64,000 bases of DNA from Halicephalobus mephisto (taxonomy: Eukaryota; Nematoda; Chromadorea; Rhabditida; Panagrolaimidae), in NCBI GenBank assembly GCA_009193035.1, contig SWDT01000005.1, positions 496,001 to 560,000 of the forward strand, written 5' to 3'. A model generated the notes under the pieces. That model made no database searches, was not told the origin of the DNA, and saw only the letters and a list, made by a program, of their open reading frames with translations. The position numbers were made by a program, and so were the translations under genes. Shown piece after piece: positions 1 through 11,966 of this stretch (position 1 is the stretch's first letter; the number at the start of each line of letters is the position of its first letter).

Positions 1-21
1 TCTAGTCCAACAAAATAACAA

Positions 22-956
22 CTAATTCAACTTCTTGCTGTCGTCGTCTTTACCTGTCAGCTTCTTGGAATCCTCGGATTCACTGTCTTCGAGTCGTTCG
101 GGTTCCCTAGGCTCGTGTCTGGTCTGTAATCTTTCGGCTTTCCTCCGAATAGCTTCATCGCCAAATTGGTTGATAGTGGCGGCCAGTTGCAGATTCGGTT
201 TGCCCCAGATTCTTTCTACTAGGCTTTCTGTAGGGTTGCTCCAGTTCTTCGTAAGTCCCTCCAGAAGAGGATGTTCATCTATCTCGAAGTAATCCTTCAT
301 GTAAAGCAAAGCTTGGGCGTATTCATCGTCGGTGACAACCAGGTTCCTTGGTGGATAAAGGGCGGCCGCAACATACCTCATTTCGTTGTTTAGGAAGTTA
401 AAAGTAGGAATTGCATCTTCCTGAAGGAAAAGGACCAAATTTCATATATGAAGAACTTCGAAAAACTCACAGTTGGCATGATCTCGAGGCCGATTTTGTG
501 GGCCTTCACCGCCGGAGCGATCCTCTTCCTAACAGCATCTAAATCTTGTCTATCCCCTACTCCAATGACTAGGATATCGATCTTCGGCTGCAACATGAAA
601 AACAACTCCAGGGATTCAGGAGTTATGTTGTCCGGAGTGACGACTCTCCACGACAGGACTGCTTTCGGGAAAACAGCGATCGGTCCATATAAAAAAGTCC
701 CATCAAATAGTCGAAATCCGACAGAACTGAGTCCTCTGATACCGATGAGACCGGCTTCATTCATATCCTTCGTCAAAAAGGAAACAGTGGCCGCCATGCT
801 CCTATCACTTTTGCCCAAGGGAACAGGATGAGATCCGTCAGCGATAACCGGATCGTGGTACCATCTTCTTTGAACAATAGGCCTCAAATACGACAATCTT
901 CGAAACCTGTAAAAATTAACATATAAAAATCGAATAAAAAAGAAAGAAACTCACAT
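22..956 (-). CDS. Complex I assembly factor 3 homologue (NDUFAF3-like)
   Basis: Predicted mitochondrial assembly factor for NADH:ubiquinone oxidoreductase, of the Mth938/DUF498 fold. Coding pieces 956-955, 906-471 and 420-22 join in frame to 278 aa. The ATG is split by an intron: one exon ends in AT before donor GTGAG, and the next begins with G after TTTTTACAG. This start gives MFRRLSYLRPIVQRRWYHD, an Arg-rich presequence suited to import into mitochondria. Family-specific runs are FDGTFLYGPIAVFPKAV, then ILVIGVGDR, then TFNFLNNEMRYVAAALYPP directly after the 50-bp intron 421-470. Vertebrate relatives are about 180 aa; the extra length is a charged C-terminal tail of about 90 residues rich in E, D, S and K, whose role is unknown. 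The family assignment is firm; the 5' exon is inferred from splice signals only. Confidence 0.85.
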
Positions 957-985
957 TTTTGAAAGACTCTGAGCAACAAAGAGTC

Positions 986-1093
986 GGAAAATTGCGAAAC
1001 AAAGCACGTTTGGTCTCGGACGGAAAATTGCGAAACAAAGCACGTTTGGTCTCGCACAGAAAACTGCGAAACAAAGCACGTTTGGTCTCGCAA
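986..1093 (-). repeat. Three-copy 36-bp tandem repeat in the 5' region of the NDUFAF3-like gene
   Basis: Units 986-1021, 1022-1057 and 1058-1093 are nearly identical (core GCGAAACAAAGCACGTTTGG) and 36 bp long, so they stay in frame. They lie just upstream of the first intron and would be in the 5' untranslated exon or promoter. Confidence 0.85.
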
Positions 1094-2215
1094 GGAAAAT
1101 TTAGATTACTATAGAATTTATCTGTTTTCCCTAAAATCACATCTTTATTGTCGAAAATAATAATAAAAAAACTTGAAAATTAATTATTTAACAATATAAA
1201 AAATCTACTCCAAAATCTGGTCAGTTAAATTTCTTAATTGTTAGAAAATTTTTTGTTTTTACATAAACGAAAAAAGTAATTTTTTTAGATATTATTTTGG
1301 TGTTAATTTTGATGTTTTTAATATATATTGGTATTTTCATATATAATCTTAACGTGAAAAAATTTTGTTAAAAAGAAAGAAACTCGAAAAGTACGGTCCT
1401 GGAACGAAAAATTTTATATTTTGTTTTACCAAAATTACAATTCAGAGTTTGAGGGTAAAATTTGAACTTTTCGTGCTAGAACATGATTCGCGGATTCCGT
1501 TACTTCGGAAAATTTGGATAAGTCTAATATCAATGCATTTTACTCAACGTACCAGTACAGTGAACTATTCAGATGTATTAAACACATTATATCCAACATA
1601 TTGATACATTAAGTAAGATATTGATGAATTGTATATAGTGTACAATACATCAAAACAGCTCTGATGTATCGGATACATTATATTGAATGTTTCCATATAT
1701 CAAGTTAATGTCAGCATATTGAATATAATGCATTCGGTATGTTAGAGCCGTTTTAATATACCCTTTTTGCGTAGTTAACAAAGATGTATTGAATAATAAT
1801 TTCACTGAAAACAACAAAGTAAATAGATATATGGAATCCATAGGTAAAGATTTAAAAAAACTCCAATATGACTAAGTGTTAAAGTAAAGAGAAGATTTTA
1901 TACAACAATAACATTGAATATAAAACGTCAAGTTTACTTTGCTATTGAATAATGGACCAGTTCACTTTGACGATAGCAATTTCAATATGTACCTTAATCT
2001 CCTGATATAGAAGTTCCAGAGAAGACTGTTTTGTTGTGAACGTTGTATTCAGCAACTTTACGAACAGATTGGACCATATGGAGCAATTTTAACAAAAAGC
2101 TGAAGAAAAATGTAACTATTTAATATTTAACATCATTGAAAGACAAAAATAACGAATTTTCACTGAATTTTATAAACTTTACAACGAAATTACTCAATTA
2201 TTAACAATTATATCT
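1094..2215. other. Intergenic, AT-rich, with dispersed repeats
   Basis: No gene seen. About 1,440-1,520 carries a relic of the dispersed repeat that dominates 43.5-45.3 kb (pattern ATTTGAACTTTTCGTGCTAG). About 1,540-1,765 carries a self-complementary repeat with GATGTATC/GATACATT motifs, also found at 22.45-22.54 and 26.4-26.65 kb. Confidence 0.5.
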
Positions 2216-4324
2216 TTAACTTTTTCGACTTAAATATTCAGTAATCAGATTTCGAGTGTCCCCATCAAGATCCAAATTTTGAAGATTTCTTAGAACACAT
2301 TTAATTTCTTCTTCGTTTTTATCGTTTGAGAGGAGATGAATGATAGCGATGAGGATTTTCGGATCAGTGGTTTCTTTATCTCTAGTTTGGATTTTTTGAA
2401 GTTGTTGACAGATTGCAGGAAGAAGATCTTTCTGGACACAAGAGACAACATTAATATCGTCTTTCGCGTCCACATTTCCATTACTGAACGTTTGGTCCGG
2501 TGTTTCTGTTAATTGTTGATGTTTAACGTGATTACAGACGAATAGATCGTCTCTGTACTTCAATGACCCGCAAGAACAAAAGAAAGTCATGTTTTTGTGT
2601 GAGATAAAGTCTCCACAGTTGCTGCAGATCCATCTTCTCAAGTCATTAGTACAATTGCCTGGGCACTTGGATTCAAGCACGATGGAGTCCTTAGGAATTC
2701 CTTTCTTAGTCGTTGTAGTGCTGAATAACTGAAACAAACTTTTCGCTTTCTTTGTCCTTCCTACATTGGCCAATCCAAAGAGAATCTTCATGTTGTTTTC
2801 TCCCCCAATATATGGCTCGATTGCTTCTTCATCATCGATTACTACAGAATGCCTAAATTTGGTTGTTTTACGCAGTGTTTGAACGGTTTGGTCATAACCA
2901 GGAGGAACTCCGATGAATAAGTTCATGCAATTAATCCATTTCTCGTTCATTTTGATCGGGAACCAGGTATTCAGTTCCCGAAGCCAAGGTTTTATTTCCT
3001 CATATGTTCCTGGAAGATTGTCCTCTTCATCAATGGTATCTGCATTATCTATTGAATATCTTATGTAATCAGTGTAGCAGAAACAAAGAAGCTTCAACGT
3101 CGAGTACATGTTCAAAAAATCGCTTTTGTCCATCGATTTGTAGTCGTTTTTTGCTTTATTCAGATTGGCACAAATGCTGATGAATGATTTCCCTTCTGAT
3201 TCCATATCTGCAAGAATTTCCGGATACCCAGCCTTTTCCATCTTCATTTCGATTTTCCGATAAGCAGTGTAGAGATATGAAAGAAAAAATCCAAAGTTTC
3301 TTTGATTATTGAGGGTAATTTCACGAAATTCCTGATTCAATTTCTCGTATCCAAAATGAACAGGAATATCGTATTGAGGATGCTCTCCTTCGTTCACTTC
3401 ATTCATAAATTCTAAAAGTTCTTCTAGAGTCATTTCTTTGATTTCATCATAGTTGATCAGAACTCTGCATTTGGCCTTCTTTTGGGTTTCATTGAAACTT
3501 CTTTTTTCAAATAAAGTTTCTATCTGAAAGAAATTTCTAGTAAGATACAAAAGTAAAATAAATCCAAAAATTTTACACAGTGTAACTTGGATATAAGATA
3601 CTCTTACTATAATATAGCTCTTGTTATAGCATACGGTCCGAATGAGTGAGTTTGGTTAGTCTGTTTTCAAATTTATCCCCTCTGTATTATATCCTCTCTT
3701 ATAACATACGCTTTCCCCGGTCCCAGGGTATCTTGTATCCAAGTTCTACTGTAGTTTATTATTTATTAAACTATTTTCAGATTACCGAAATTATTTGCGC
3801 ATTATCTTTTGGGAATTTGCCGAAAATCAAATCAAATTAGAATTCTTTATTAGTAAGATTTATGGTGACAAGTCTTACCTCTTTCTCTGACGTTGGAAAT
3901 CCTACTTTGAGAAAATGCACTTTCAAATCCACGCCGTAATCGATCCACTTAACGAAATGACTACAAGTAGGTGGATAATTTGGAAATTTGTCAGAAATTT
4001 TTCTTTTTCTTAAAAAATGACAATAAACTTCCCAATACTCGTTATCATCAAAAATAATCCATAAATCTAACAACTTTTTAAGACTCGGTTCCAGGAAGAA
4101 ACTTATGTAACTCTAAAAAGTTCACAGTAAAGTTAATCAACCAACGAGGAACTTGCATGATGTATAAGCACAGTCGACGAGAAATTCAAAGACCAATAGT
4201 ACCATTCAGTCCTGGCTTCGGATTTAACATTGGGTTCTCCTTCAACAGGTATCAATCGATTCAAAGACTTGTTGTAGCCCCATCCTAATTCGCATTCACG
4301 CCCTAAACAAAAATTCTGATCCAT
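2216..4324 (-). CDS. Unrecognised protein with a Cys-rich motif
   Basis: Not recognised with confidence. Proposed exons 4324-4172, 4112-3879 and 3523-2216 join in phase 0 to 564 aa. Support: donor GAG|GTAAGA after residue SEKE at 3879, acceptor TTTCTTTCAG before 3523, acceptor CTTTTTAG before 4112. The first donor (GTGCTT, 4171) is weak. ATG 4324 starts MDQNFCLGRECELGWGYNK; an upstream exon (about 4836-4608, containing GKNRCLSCFKM) could instead splice to 4304. No signal peptide or membrane span is obvious. At about residues 415-460 lies CPGNC, then RRWICSNCG, then FFCSCG, suggesting a metal-binding module. The last 100 residues are acidic and probably helical. It resembles Cys-patterned, nematode-expanded proteins of unknown function, but this is an impression. 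The intron 3524-3878 holds a MITE. Confidence 0.55.
3578..3751. mobile_element. pogo/Tigger-like MITE, copy A (174 bp)
   Basis: Inverted ends of about 24 bp: CAGTGTAACTTGGATATAAG at the left and the complement of CTTGTATCCAAGTTCTACTG at the right, followed by TA. Three further copies lie at 8242-8415, 52566-52665 and 52722-52898. CAGT(A)GAAC-type ends with TA target sites fit non-autonomous pogo/Tigger elements. No transposase is present. This copy lies inside an intron of the 2216-4324 gene. Confidence 0.85.
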
Positions 4325-5637
4325 TTAGCACGGAAATGAATATATTACAACTACTTATAAAACGAGCAATCAATAGATGATAATTATGACTCAATGTGGC
4401 CAGTTAGCCGATTTTACAAGAGCGATAACGCAGCCTTATCACGGAAAATAAGCACGAAAAGCGAAAAACAATCCACAAGCTTAGTTTTCCAATGTATAAA
4501 TAACGATTAAAGTTTAATTTGTACGATAGAAATACGGTAAATCTGCAAATGTTATCGGTAGAACCATAAACTATTGTTTAAATGATTTAAAGTTAGCAAA
4601 ACTTCAACTTTCCAGATGTATTTGTTTCGTCACCTGGTTTGGATGATCTATGATCATCTTAAAGCACGATAAACACCTATTTTTTCCTTCAACAAAACGC
4701 AACATTCCTACTTTGAAAAACTTATCATATGGAAGAATTTTCCTGAATCTTTTGTAATGTGTTGGACTTAATAGATGAGCAGAACGATGGACCGCGATTA
4801 GAGTAATATAATAATATATATTATTAGTTAGCGACACACAAGATAAACAATCAGGAATAGCACTGGTATCTCATCTAGCCTTGCGGTTTTTACAGTATTG
4901 CCTGAGGATACGCGAGTAGAGTAACGGGGACTGGGGTATCATAAACTATAGAAACTGACTAATTTCAACATAATGTCATCTAGGAATTTATAATAATTTA
5001 TCTACTTAGTTGAAAATTATAAAAATAAACAATGAAAATATCGTTTTACATAGAAGGATTTACAGTAAATGTTTTACAAAAAAATAGTTTTGTAAAGTAT
5101 CAAATAAAAAATTGAATATTTACACGCATGTTTAGTCAATTTTGCGAGCAGTTCACCGACTTGTAGTAATAAAGTTGTTTTTGATTTTTATTGTATTTGT
5201 TGGTCCGCGTACTGATAATGAAAAAGATATCGTAAAAAAGGTTCATTCAACAGATGCCTGAGGCACAATGCAAAATCTGTGTCGAATTTGATATACGCAA
5301 CAAACATAATTTCCGTCAAAAAAGAACTGTTTCTTTGTACTTTTAGCATTTTATCGAACGTTTTCAAAGCAATTACAATGTAGGATTTACAACATAATAT
5401 ACTCAAGCTTGGACTCCTCTATTGTTCGCACATTTTAGCCTTTCTGATCATCTTCAGGGAATTCTTCCTCTTACTAGGATCATCTTCAGGGAATTCTTCT
5501 CTTACTAGGATCATCTTCAGGGAATTCTTCTCTTACTAGGATCATCTTTTTGGTCCTTCTGACCTCGTTTCTTTCTTTGATGAGTGCGTCTTAGCCGTTT
5601 GTAGTCAGATTGCGGCTGACAAGGCCTGGATCTGCAG
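4325..5637. other. Intergenic; possible upstream exon and a 31-bp tandem repeat
   Basis: Minus-strand 4836-4608 stays open and contains GKNRCLSCFKM; it may be a 5' exon of the preceding gene (donor AAA|GTTGAAG at 4607, phase-compatible). At 5446-5546 a 31-bp unit (GATCATCTTCAGGGAATTCT core) is repeated about 3.3 times without spacers. Nothing else was seen. Confidence 0.45.
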
Positions 5638-5708
5638 TCTTCAGTCGGGAATCGAGCCCGAGTCTCGTAACTTTACTGCCACGTATACTACCACTGTACT
5701 ACCGAAGC
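5638..5708 (-). repeat. tRNA-like sequence (tRNA relic or tRNA-derived SINE head)
   Basis: On the minus strand an A-box-like GGTAGTACAGTGGTAGTATA is followed by a B-box-like GGGCTCGATTCCC. A 7-bp acceptor stem pairs imperfectly (GCTTCGG with CTGAAGA) and the T stem TCGGG/CCCGA pairs fully. The anticodon loop has 8 nt, so a working tRNA is unlikely. Confidence 0.55.
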
Positions 5709-5956
5709 GTTTCTTTGTCGGTACTGAGAAAATCCGTTCGGGACCAAGCGTTCCTTGTTGGTTATGCTTCCTATTAAGAATAGTGTCCGATCCAAAAATT
5801 TCGAACACTGTTTTCACAAATTTTTGTAATATTTATAAATTTCAAAAAAATAAAAATTTGAACCTTAATAAATCCAAAAAATTCCAAGATTACTGTAACT
5901 ACGAAGATTTTTTAAAAACTTCAAATTATATTAAATTTTTCTAAAAATTATGAAAA

Positions 5957-6761
5957 TTAAAAAATATACTGTTTTCTATTTTGCAATTGTTTTTCCAAAT
6001 TTGGAAGACTGAAAATTTTGTTTCTGTGTGGAATCAGGGGCTCGAGGACTTTCTGACCTTCGGGAGGAACGAGCTTATCCACTCTGTCTACGACGTCCGC
6101 CAACATGAAATCTATCCAAGTAACCTAAAAATTAAAAACAATGATTTTCGAAAATTAAGTGAAAATTACGGTTTTTCCGACGAGAAAACCAGAGCCGTTC
6201 TTCTTCAGCTGGTCCGAGACGGCCGGGACGAACGAGTCCCTGAGGGCAGGAAGCAAGGTCTCATTGTACTGTTTCAATTTCTAAAGCATCAAATTATATT
6301 TAAAAAAAGTAAATTACTGTAATGGTTTCTCATTTTTAAAAATTTCTTTTTTACAGAGAATTTAGAAAATTTATTTAAAATTAAAAATTATTTTAAAAAT
6401 TTACCTCTTCTTCAGCCATGTTCTTTGTGTTGCTCCAGATCCAGGGTCTCACGGCGATGATAGTGTCCTGAATGAAGTCGGCGAAGGAGTCGATGATCGC
6501 GTTGTCCTCCGGAGTCGTCCCCATTCCTCCGTGTTTCGTGGCCAAGTACCGTAATATAGCCACGGATTGAGGAAGTTCAATCCCTTTATCCAGGATTTTC
6601 AAAACTGGAATTTGTCCAAATTTCATTTTCGGTTTGAAATCCGGCCAATCTTGTCTGGAAATCCTGGTGTCGACGAAGGGGACCTGGAGGTAGTCGAGGA
6701 AAAGCCTGATGCCCCCGGCTCTCCCATTGAGTTCAAAGTAGATCAATTCATAGTTGGTCAT
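5957..6761 (-). CDS. Sigma-class glutathione S-transferase
   Basis: Cytosolic GST that conjugates glutathione to electrophiles, possibly with prostaglandin-D-synthase-type activity as in other sigma GSTs. Exons 6761-6405, 6280-6170 and 6124-5957 give 211 aa, the usual family length. The thioredoxin-like N-domain starts MTNYELIYFELNGRAGGIR, with the expected catalytic Tyr in LIYF and glutathione contacts in QIPVLKI and LPQSVAILRYLA. The helical C-domain includes ETLLPALRDSFVP, GSGFLVGKT and TWIDFMLADVVDR. All junctions keep frame: GAAGAG|GTAAAT, ACC|GTAATT, acceptors GCTTTAG and TTTTTAG; introns are 124 and 45 bp. The C-terminus RKQYIF resembles the family end. It looks complete and functional. 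Confidence 0.93.
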
Positions 6762-6849
6762 TTTCGAAAAAATTAATTATCTAAAATAAAAATAACTTTA
6801 AAATTAGTTTCAAAACGAAAAATTTCAAACAACAATTATATGGCAGTAG

Positions 6850-7425
6850 GAAAAAAAAATATAAAATGGAAAAAATATTAAACCAATTATAGTATTCGAA
6901 AATCTTGGATAGTGTTGTTATTATCATGGCCTAGATGCCGAAGCCGATTTCCACATATAATTAGTAATTTATCTCATATCTTATATTTTGTCCATCTTAT
7001 ATTTCTTCTATTCACGGAAATATAAGAGGGAAAAATATAAAATGGAAGAAATATAAAATGGAAAAAATATTAAACCAATTATGGTATTTCAAAATCTTGC
7101 ATAATGTTGTTATCACCATGGCCTAGATGCCTAAATCCAATCCCAAAAGTCGATTTCCACATATAATTAGTAATTTATCTTATACTTTATATTTTTTCCA
7201 TCTTATATTTCTTCTATTCACGGAAATATAAGAGGAAAAAATATAAAAGCGAAAGAAATATAAAATGGAAAAAATATTAAACCAATTATGGTATCCGAAA
7301 ATCTTGCATAATGTTGTTATCACCATGGCCTAAATGTCTAAATCCAATCCCAAAAGTCGATTTCCACATATAATTAGTAATTTATCTCATATCTTATATT
7401 CCTCCCGTTCACGCAATTATATTTC
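6850..7425. repeat. Three-copy tandem repeat of about 180-207 bp
   Basis: The landmark AAACCAATTAT recurs at about 6890, 7072 and 7279. Units share CATATAATTAGTAATTTATC and CTTGCATAATGTTGTTATCA. The first unit lacks about 18 bp (AATCCAATCCCAAAAG region) present in the other two. Confidence 0.8.
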
Positions 7426-9344
7426 TATAAAAAATTAAAAATTTTTATGAAGTTATCTCGATAAGAATTTCTAGAACATTTTTTAAATTTTCAGTTTGAA
7501 ATGATTTCAGAAGTTTCCATCGGATTTTGAAGGATTTTAAAAACTTATTCGAAATTTTGGAAGATTTTAAAATTCCTATGAAATTTCAGAATCTTCTTAG
7601 AATTCTCGTTTTGAGATAATTTTAGAAATTTTTGATTCTAAAAACATTCAAAATTTTGGAACATTCTAAACCTATGAAATTTTAGAATCTTCTTAAAATT
7701 CTAAATTTTTAAAATCTATTTGATTCTGGAAAGTTTGGGAATTTTTATTAAATTTTAAGATTCTATAAGAATTTATTAGATTTTAAAATATCTTAAAAAA
7801 ATTCATTAAGTTTTAGAAGATTTCAGATTGTTTTATAGAATTCTGATCCTGATCAGGTTGGAAAGTTATAAACAAAGAAATCAATAAATGATTTAAGACC
7901 GTCAGCGAGAACAGGCGAACGTGTGCGTTACAAATTTTCCGATCTCCAAAACTGAGAGAATTGTTTTCAAATAAACTTGACCAAAGAAATGAATCACGTC
8001 ATTTTTTCTCTATTAAATTTCTCACAGTTTTAATTCTTTCCATTTAAAATAAAAATCATTTTTTAAAAACAATTAATGAAGGAAGTTTGGAAGAAAAATT
8101 TCATCCATGACGGCATTGCCGGATTTTCCACAATAATTTAAAAAATAATTAGATTCCTGAAAAATCTATGAAAAAATATTTAAAAAGTTAAAAATAAACA
8201 ATATTCGATATATGAGAACTTACAGAAAATCAAAACTGATACAGTAGAACTTGGATATAAGATACTCTTACTATAACATACCTCTTGTTATAGCATACGG
8301 TCTGAGTGAGTGAGTTTGGTTAGTCTGTTTTCAAATTTATCCCCTCTGTATTATATCCTCTCTCATAAAATATGCTTTCCCCGATCCCGGGGTATCTTGT
8401 ATCCAAGTTTGACTGTATATGGAAATTTAATAAAATTGATCTTATATATAGAAATTTATAAAAATCAAATCTGATATATGGAAATTTAATAAAATTAATC
8501 TTATATATAAAAACCTACAGAAATTACTCAATTGCTGGGGCAAATGTATCAATATCGAATTTGTGGCAATCTTCAGATGAAGATATCACTATCCACGTAG
8601 ATGGTATTGTTGGTAGCTAAATTAAAGACCGAAATACAAGCAAACGGTCCTAGAAAAGTCATCAAATCACTTAGAAAACATCTCAGATTATGAAATCCTC
8701 GAGAAACATATACTGTTAGTAATTCTAGTAATTATTTCTGAATATGTCGAAGTTACTCCATAAATACAACTCATAAAAGAACGAAAGTAAGATTACTTCC
8801 AGATTCTGTCTCCCATAATCAATACAATTTCCTAAGAATAAAAATAATTTCCAGCAGAAATTTCTTATTTAAGAAATTCTCGTCTTGGCCTAAAATTGGA
8901 AGTCCATATATCAATATTATTAAAAAACTTACTTTGAATGTTTCCAGAGATTCTGAACTCCGAATCAGCTTTGATTGAAGATAATTAGAAGAAGAACTTT
9001 GAAATTTCAAAATCCACATCAATGACCTTTGATTTCTTAATACTTTTAACTTTGGCCTAAAATTGGAAGTCCATATATCAATACTATGTATGAACTTATC
9101 ACGGATGTTTTTAAAGACTCTGAAATCCAAATTAACTTTGATTAAAAATAATCAAAAAGAGAAAGTTTCTGAAAGTTTCAAAACCTACATCGTTGGCCTT
9201 CGACTCCTCGATATCCTTCAGTTGTCTTTTATCCAGCTCCTAAACTCTGAATAAACGAATATCTTTTCATTTATTCATCGAGATCTTGATTTTAAAAATC
9301 TTCAATTTCGTATATAATAAAAAATTTTATTCAATTTTCGAATT
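7426..9344. other. Intergenic; AT-rich, no gene
   Basis: Low-complexity AAATTTTxGAA strings to about 7,850, then unique sequence. The string CTAAAATTGGAAGTCCATAT occurs at about 8,890 and 9,057 in a diverged duplicate of about 170 bp. A MITE occupies 8242-8415. No convincing coding frame. Confidence 0.5.
8242..8415. mobile_element. pogo/Tigger-like MITE, copy B (174 bp)
   Basis: Left end CAGTAGAACTTGGATATAAG, right end complementary (CTTGTATCCAAGTTTGACTG), flanked by TA on both sides. Same length as copy A and highly similar over its whole length. Confidence 0.88.
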
Positions 9345-11328
9345 TTACTCAACTGTGAGATTATTCCCGATAAAAACGTTACTTTGGTTCGCAAAACTCA
9401 AGCTTTGACAAAATTTAATGATTCTATTACGGTAGGCAATTCTGAATTCGTGAATCGTCGACGACAGGTCGATGAGTTCGTTCAAACAGTTATTCGGGTT
9501 CTGGCCTGGACTTTGAGAACACTTATCTTCGAAGCATTTCTTCAGTTTCGCTATGGAAGGATTTTGGAATTCGGAAAACGGATAGATTTTGTCGTTGAAG
9601 AGATCTGATTTGACTTTTATCAAGGCAAGTTGACAAAGGGCGGCAAATTCGAAATCGTCACGTATCCTTGATTTGATTAACTCTGCACATTGCGAAAGAC
9701 ATTGATCCAGGATTTTCCCGACTTCCAGAGTCTGGTCTTGTTGAAGGAAGTTGAATCCTAATAAAGTCAAGTACTGTCTGGCGAAGTGTTCGTTTGCTCT
9801 GGATTGGACGTTGGAGACAAAACGCCAATTGATCGCGGCGATGTCGAGGAGTTTTTTTTCTTCTTCGTTTTCCAAATAAGCAAGCAGTAAACTCGGGTAC
9901 TGGTAGGCGATAACAATAGAATTTTCCAATATTAAGGCTAATTGAAGACAAGTAGATATATCAGAAGTCAAGGAAATTTTGTCTTTTTTGACTTCTGGAG
10001 AACTCGAGAAGTTAGAACCGCTTTTGACTTCTTCTGCCTTCATCCCCGAAGCCATGCACCTCTTGAATCGACAATACTTGCACATCCGTCTCGCAGGGAC
10101 TAAAGTTTTCCAAATTAACGCCCTATTTTCAAATGAGGTTGACGGAGATTACAATCGATACGTCAAAGAACGTGAAGCCAACTCTCACCGCGAAAGTCCC
10201 TGATAGCCGCGGGAAGTTAAATATTCACTAATACGAGCTGAATTGAAAGCAAAAAATTTGAAAAAATTAAGTCGATTCTCACAGTGGAAATTCCGATAAC
10301 GAAATTCGTTATTCATCAATGCGAATTGGAAGCAAGAAGAACCGTAAGAGGAATCAACTCCCGCCACGAACGTCCCTGATAGCCATGGAAAGTTAATAAT
10401 TTATCAGTGCGAGTCGGAAGCAGGAAGGGACTCGACCGGATTGTAAAATCAAGTCTCTCCACGAAAGTCCCTGAAGACCATAATGTTCTCTCTACTTTCC
10501 AGGTGCGAGTCGAATCTCGTGCAAAAACCAAGCGTCAGACCTAACTTTTTCTAGATTTTACATCAATATGTGAATTTTTTTTATAATTTCTTTAAACTTT
10601 TTAAAATAAATTTAATTAAATTATTTCCCTTCCATCATAATCCCGTTTATCCTTAAATATGCTGATGCAAAGGAAATGATCTTGCAGACCTAATTTTCCC
10701 GAAATTCCGCGTTGATATATGGATTTTTAAAATTACTTTTTACTTTTTCGAAATATACGTTGTTTTATTTCCTTTCCTATTCTCTTTTGTATAATACCCA
10801 TTTATCTCTGGATGTGTCACAAAAAACAACTGGCTTTATGGACTTAGCTTGTTCCCAAATTTTGCATTAGCATAAATTCTTACAGTTAGTATTTCCTACG
10901 ATGTACTGGATTTATTCCCCTTCTATTCCACTATTATTCGTAATGCGCGTTCTTTCCGAGATAAATTCGCGCTGAGGAAACCCTACTGATCGACTATTGA
11001 CGAGACATGAGCCATGTCTCAAACCCGCAACTATGAAGTTTCAATTTCAAAACCTACCACTTGTTAAAGAGCAATTCTTCTCATACCGACAGACGTAAGT
11101 TTTTGATTGAGCTATTGTCCGCCCTGGAATTTACTTTTAAGTAGATTTGCTGAAGCTGCCGAATCACTTACTGAAAAATGCTCCACAGGCTTCGCAACTG
11201 ACACAGCCGAAGTGCTTCGATGTGGCTTCATCTCCGCAGATCCAACAGAATTTTAGCTGCTTCGTTCTGAGTCGAAATTCAAGACGTGATTCTGATTGGA
11301 ATGGACTGGCAGCCAAAGGATCTCCCAT
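9345..11328 (-). CDS. Nuclear hormone receptor
   Basis: Ligand-regulated transcription factor of the nematode-expanded nuclear receptor type. Exons 11328-11172, 11123-11058 and 10099-9345 give 325 aa. The DNA-binding domain is complete only after splicing: zinc finger 1 is CWICGDEATSKHFGCVSCEA with GAFF; the 66-bp middle exon adds RRTIAQSKTYVCRYEKNC; exon 3 supplies ARRMCKYCRFKRCMASGM. All eight Cys ligands are present and the phases agree (TTC A|GTAAGT, AGT G|GTAGGT, acceptors TTCCAG and CTTTAG). P-box CEACGAFF is of the divergent nematode kind. The remaining 200 residues are helical and fit a ligand-binding domain, though shortish. ATG 11328 is the first in-frame Met; the frame stays open upstream, so the N-terminus is uncertain. 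The 958-bp second intron contains a repeat shared with the glycerol kinase intron. Confidence 0.9.
10185..10550. repeat. Degenerate repeat array in the receptor intron
   Basis: Three diverged units of about 130 bp centred on CGAAAGTCCCTGATAGCC and GTGCGAGTCGAATCTCGTGC. The same family occurs in opposite orientation at about 51,125-51,530 inside a glycerol kinase intron. Confidence 0.65.
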
Positions 11329-11966
11329 CACTAATTGACGAGAGCCGTTTTGCCTTTCTGAGAATCTCCTTTTGTCGCCTTCAACTTGATCTAGGCTAAA
11401 GATATTTCCCGTCAAGGCACGGAAAAGAAACAAAGAGATCTGACATCTAATCCACGTCCCTCCCGAAAATTCACCCGATTAGTGTAGGCGTCATCAGCAT
11501 TTCATGGAAGGTCAGAATTTGAAACAAAGCGAAATTCCATGAAAAATTCTGGAAATTTGTAATGTAATGAGGAGATTTCGGAACTTCAGAGAATTTCGGA
11601 AATTTCTGGAGTATTTTAGAATTCTGCAGAGGTTTTTAGAACATTGTGGAAGTTCATGAAAATGCCCAAAATTACGAAATTAGAATTTTGAAAGTTCTTG
11701 TCGGGACCATTTCGCAAGATTTCTGATAACATTATTTTAGAAATTAGACTTTTAAAATGTTCCAATTTTCTCAAAAATTGATGTCGAGGTAATTTCGAAA
11801 ATTTTTATTTTTTTAATAATCGTAAAATTAAAAAAAATATAATTTGTAAAAATTTCCCTCTGATGACGTAACTAGAAAAAAATTGTAGATTTACAAAAAA
11901 ACTCAGATATCTACGTGACTATCTTTCGCTGATTGAAATCTCGAAATCGATTATTTATTCGACAAA
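11329..11966. other. Intergenic, no gene seen
   Basis: The receptor frame extends open to about 11,460, so a further 5' exon is possible. The rest is low-complexity GAAATTTC-rich sequence without coding signal. Confidence 0.4.

Noticed and set aside
884..1093. Repeated MRDQTCFVSQFS-like frame
   Set aside because: Product of the 36-bp repeat in the leader; it is not continuous with the coding frame after splicing.
5446..5546. CRISPR-like short repeats
   Set aside because: Units abut directly without unique spacers; an ordinary minisatellite, as is 49,003-49,155.
5638..5708. Functional tRNA gene
   Set aside because: Eight-nucleotide anticodon loop and imperfect acceptor stem; no terminator run of T directly after it.
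8819..9254. Frames of 63-103 codons in both orientations
   Set aside because: Composition is that of intergenic repeats, with no splice partners or family resemblance.
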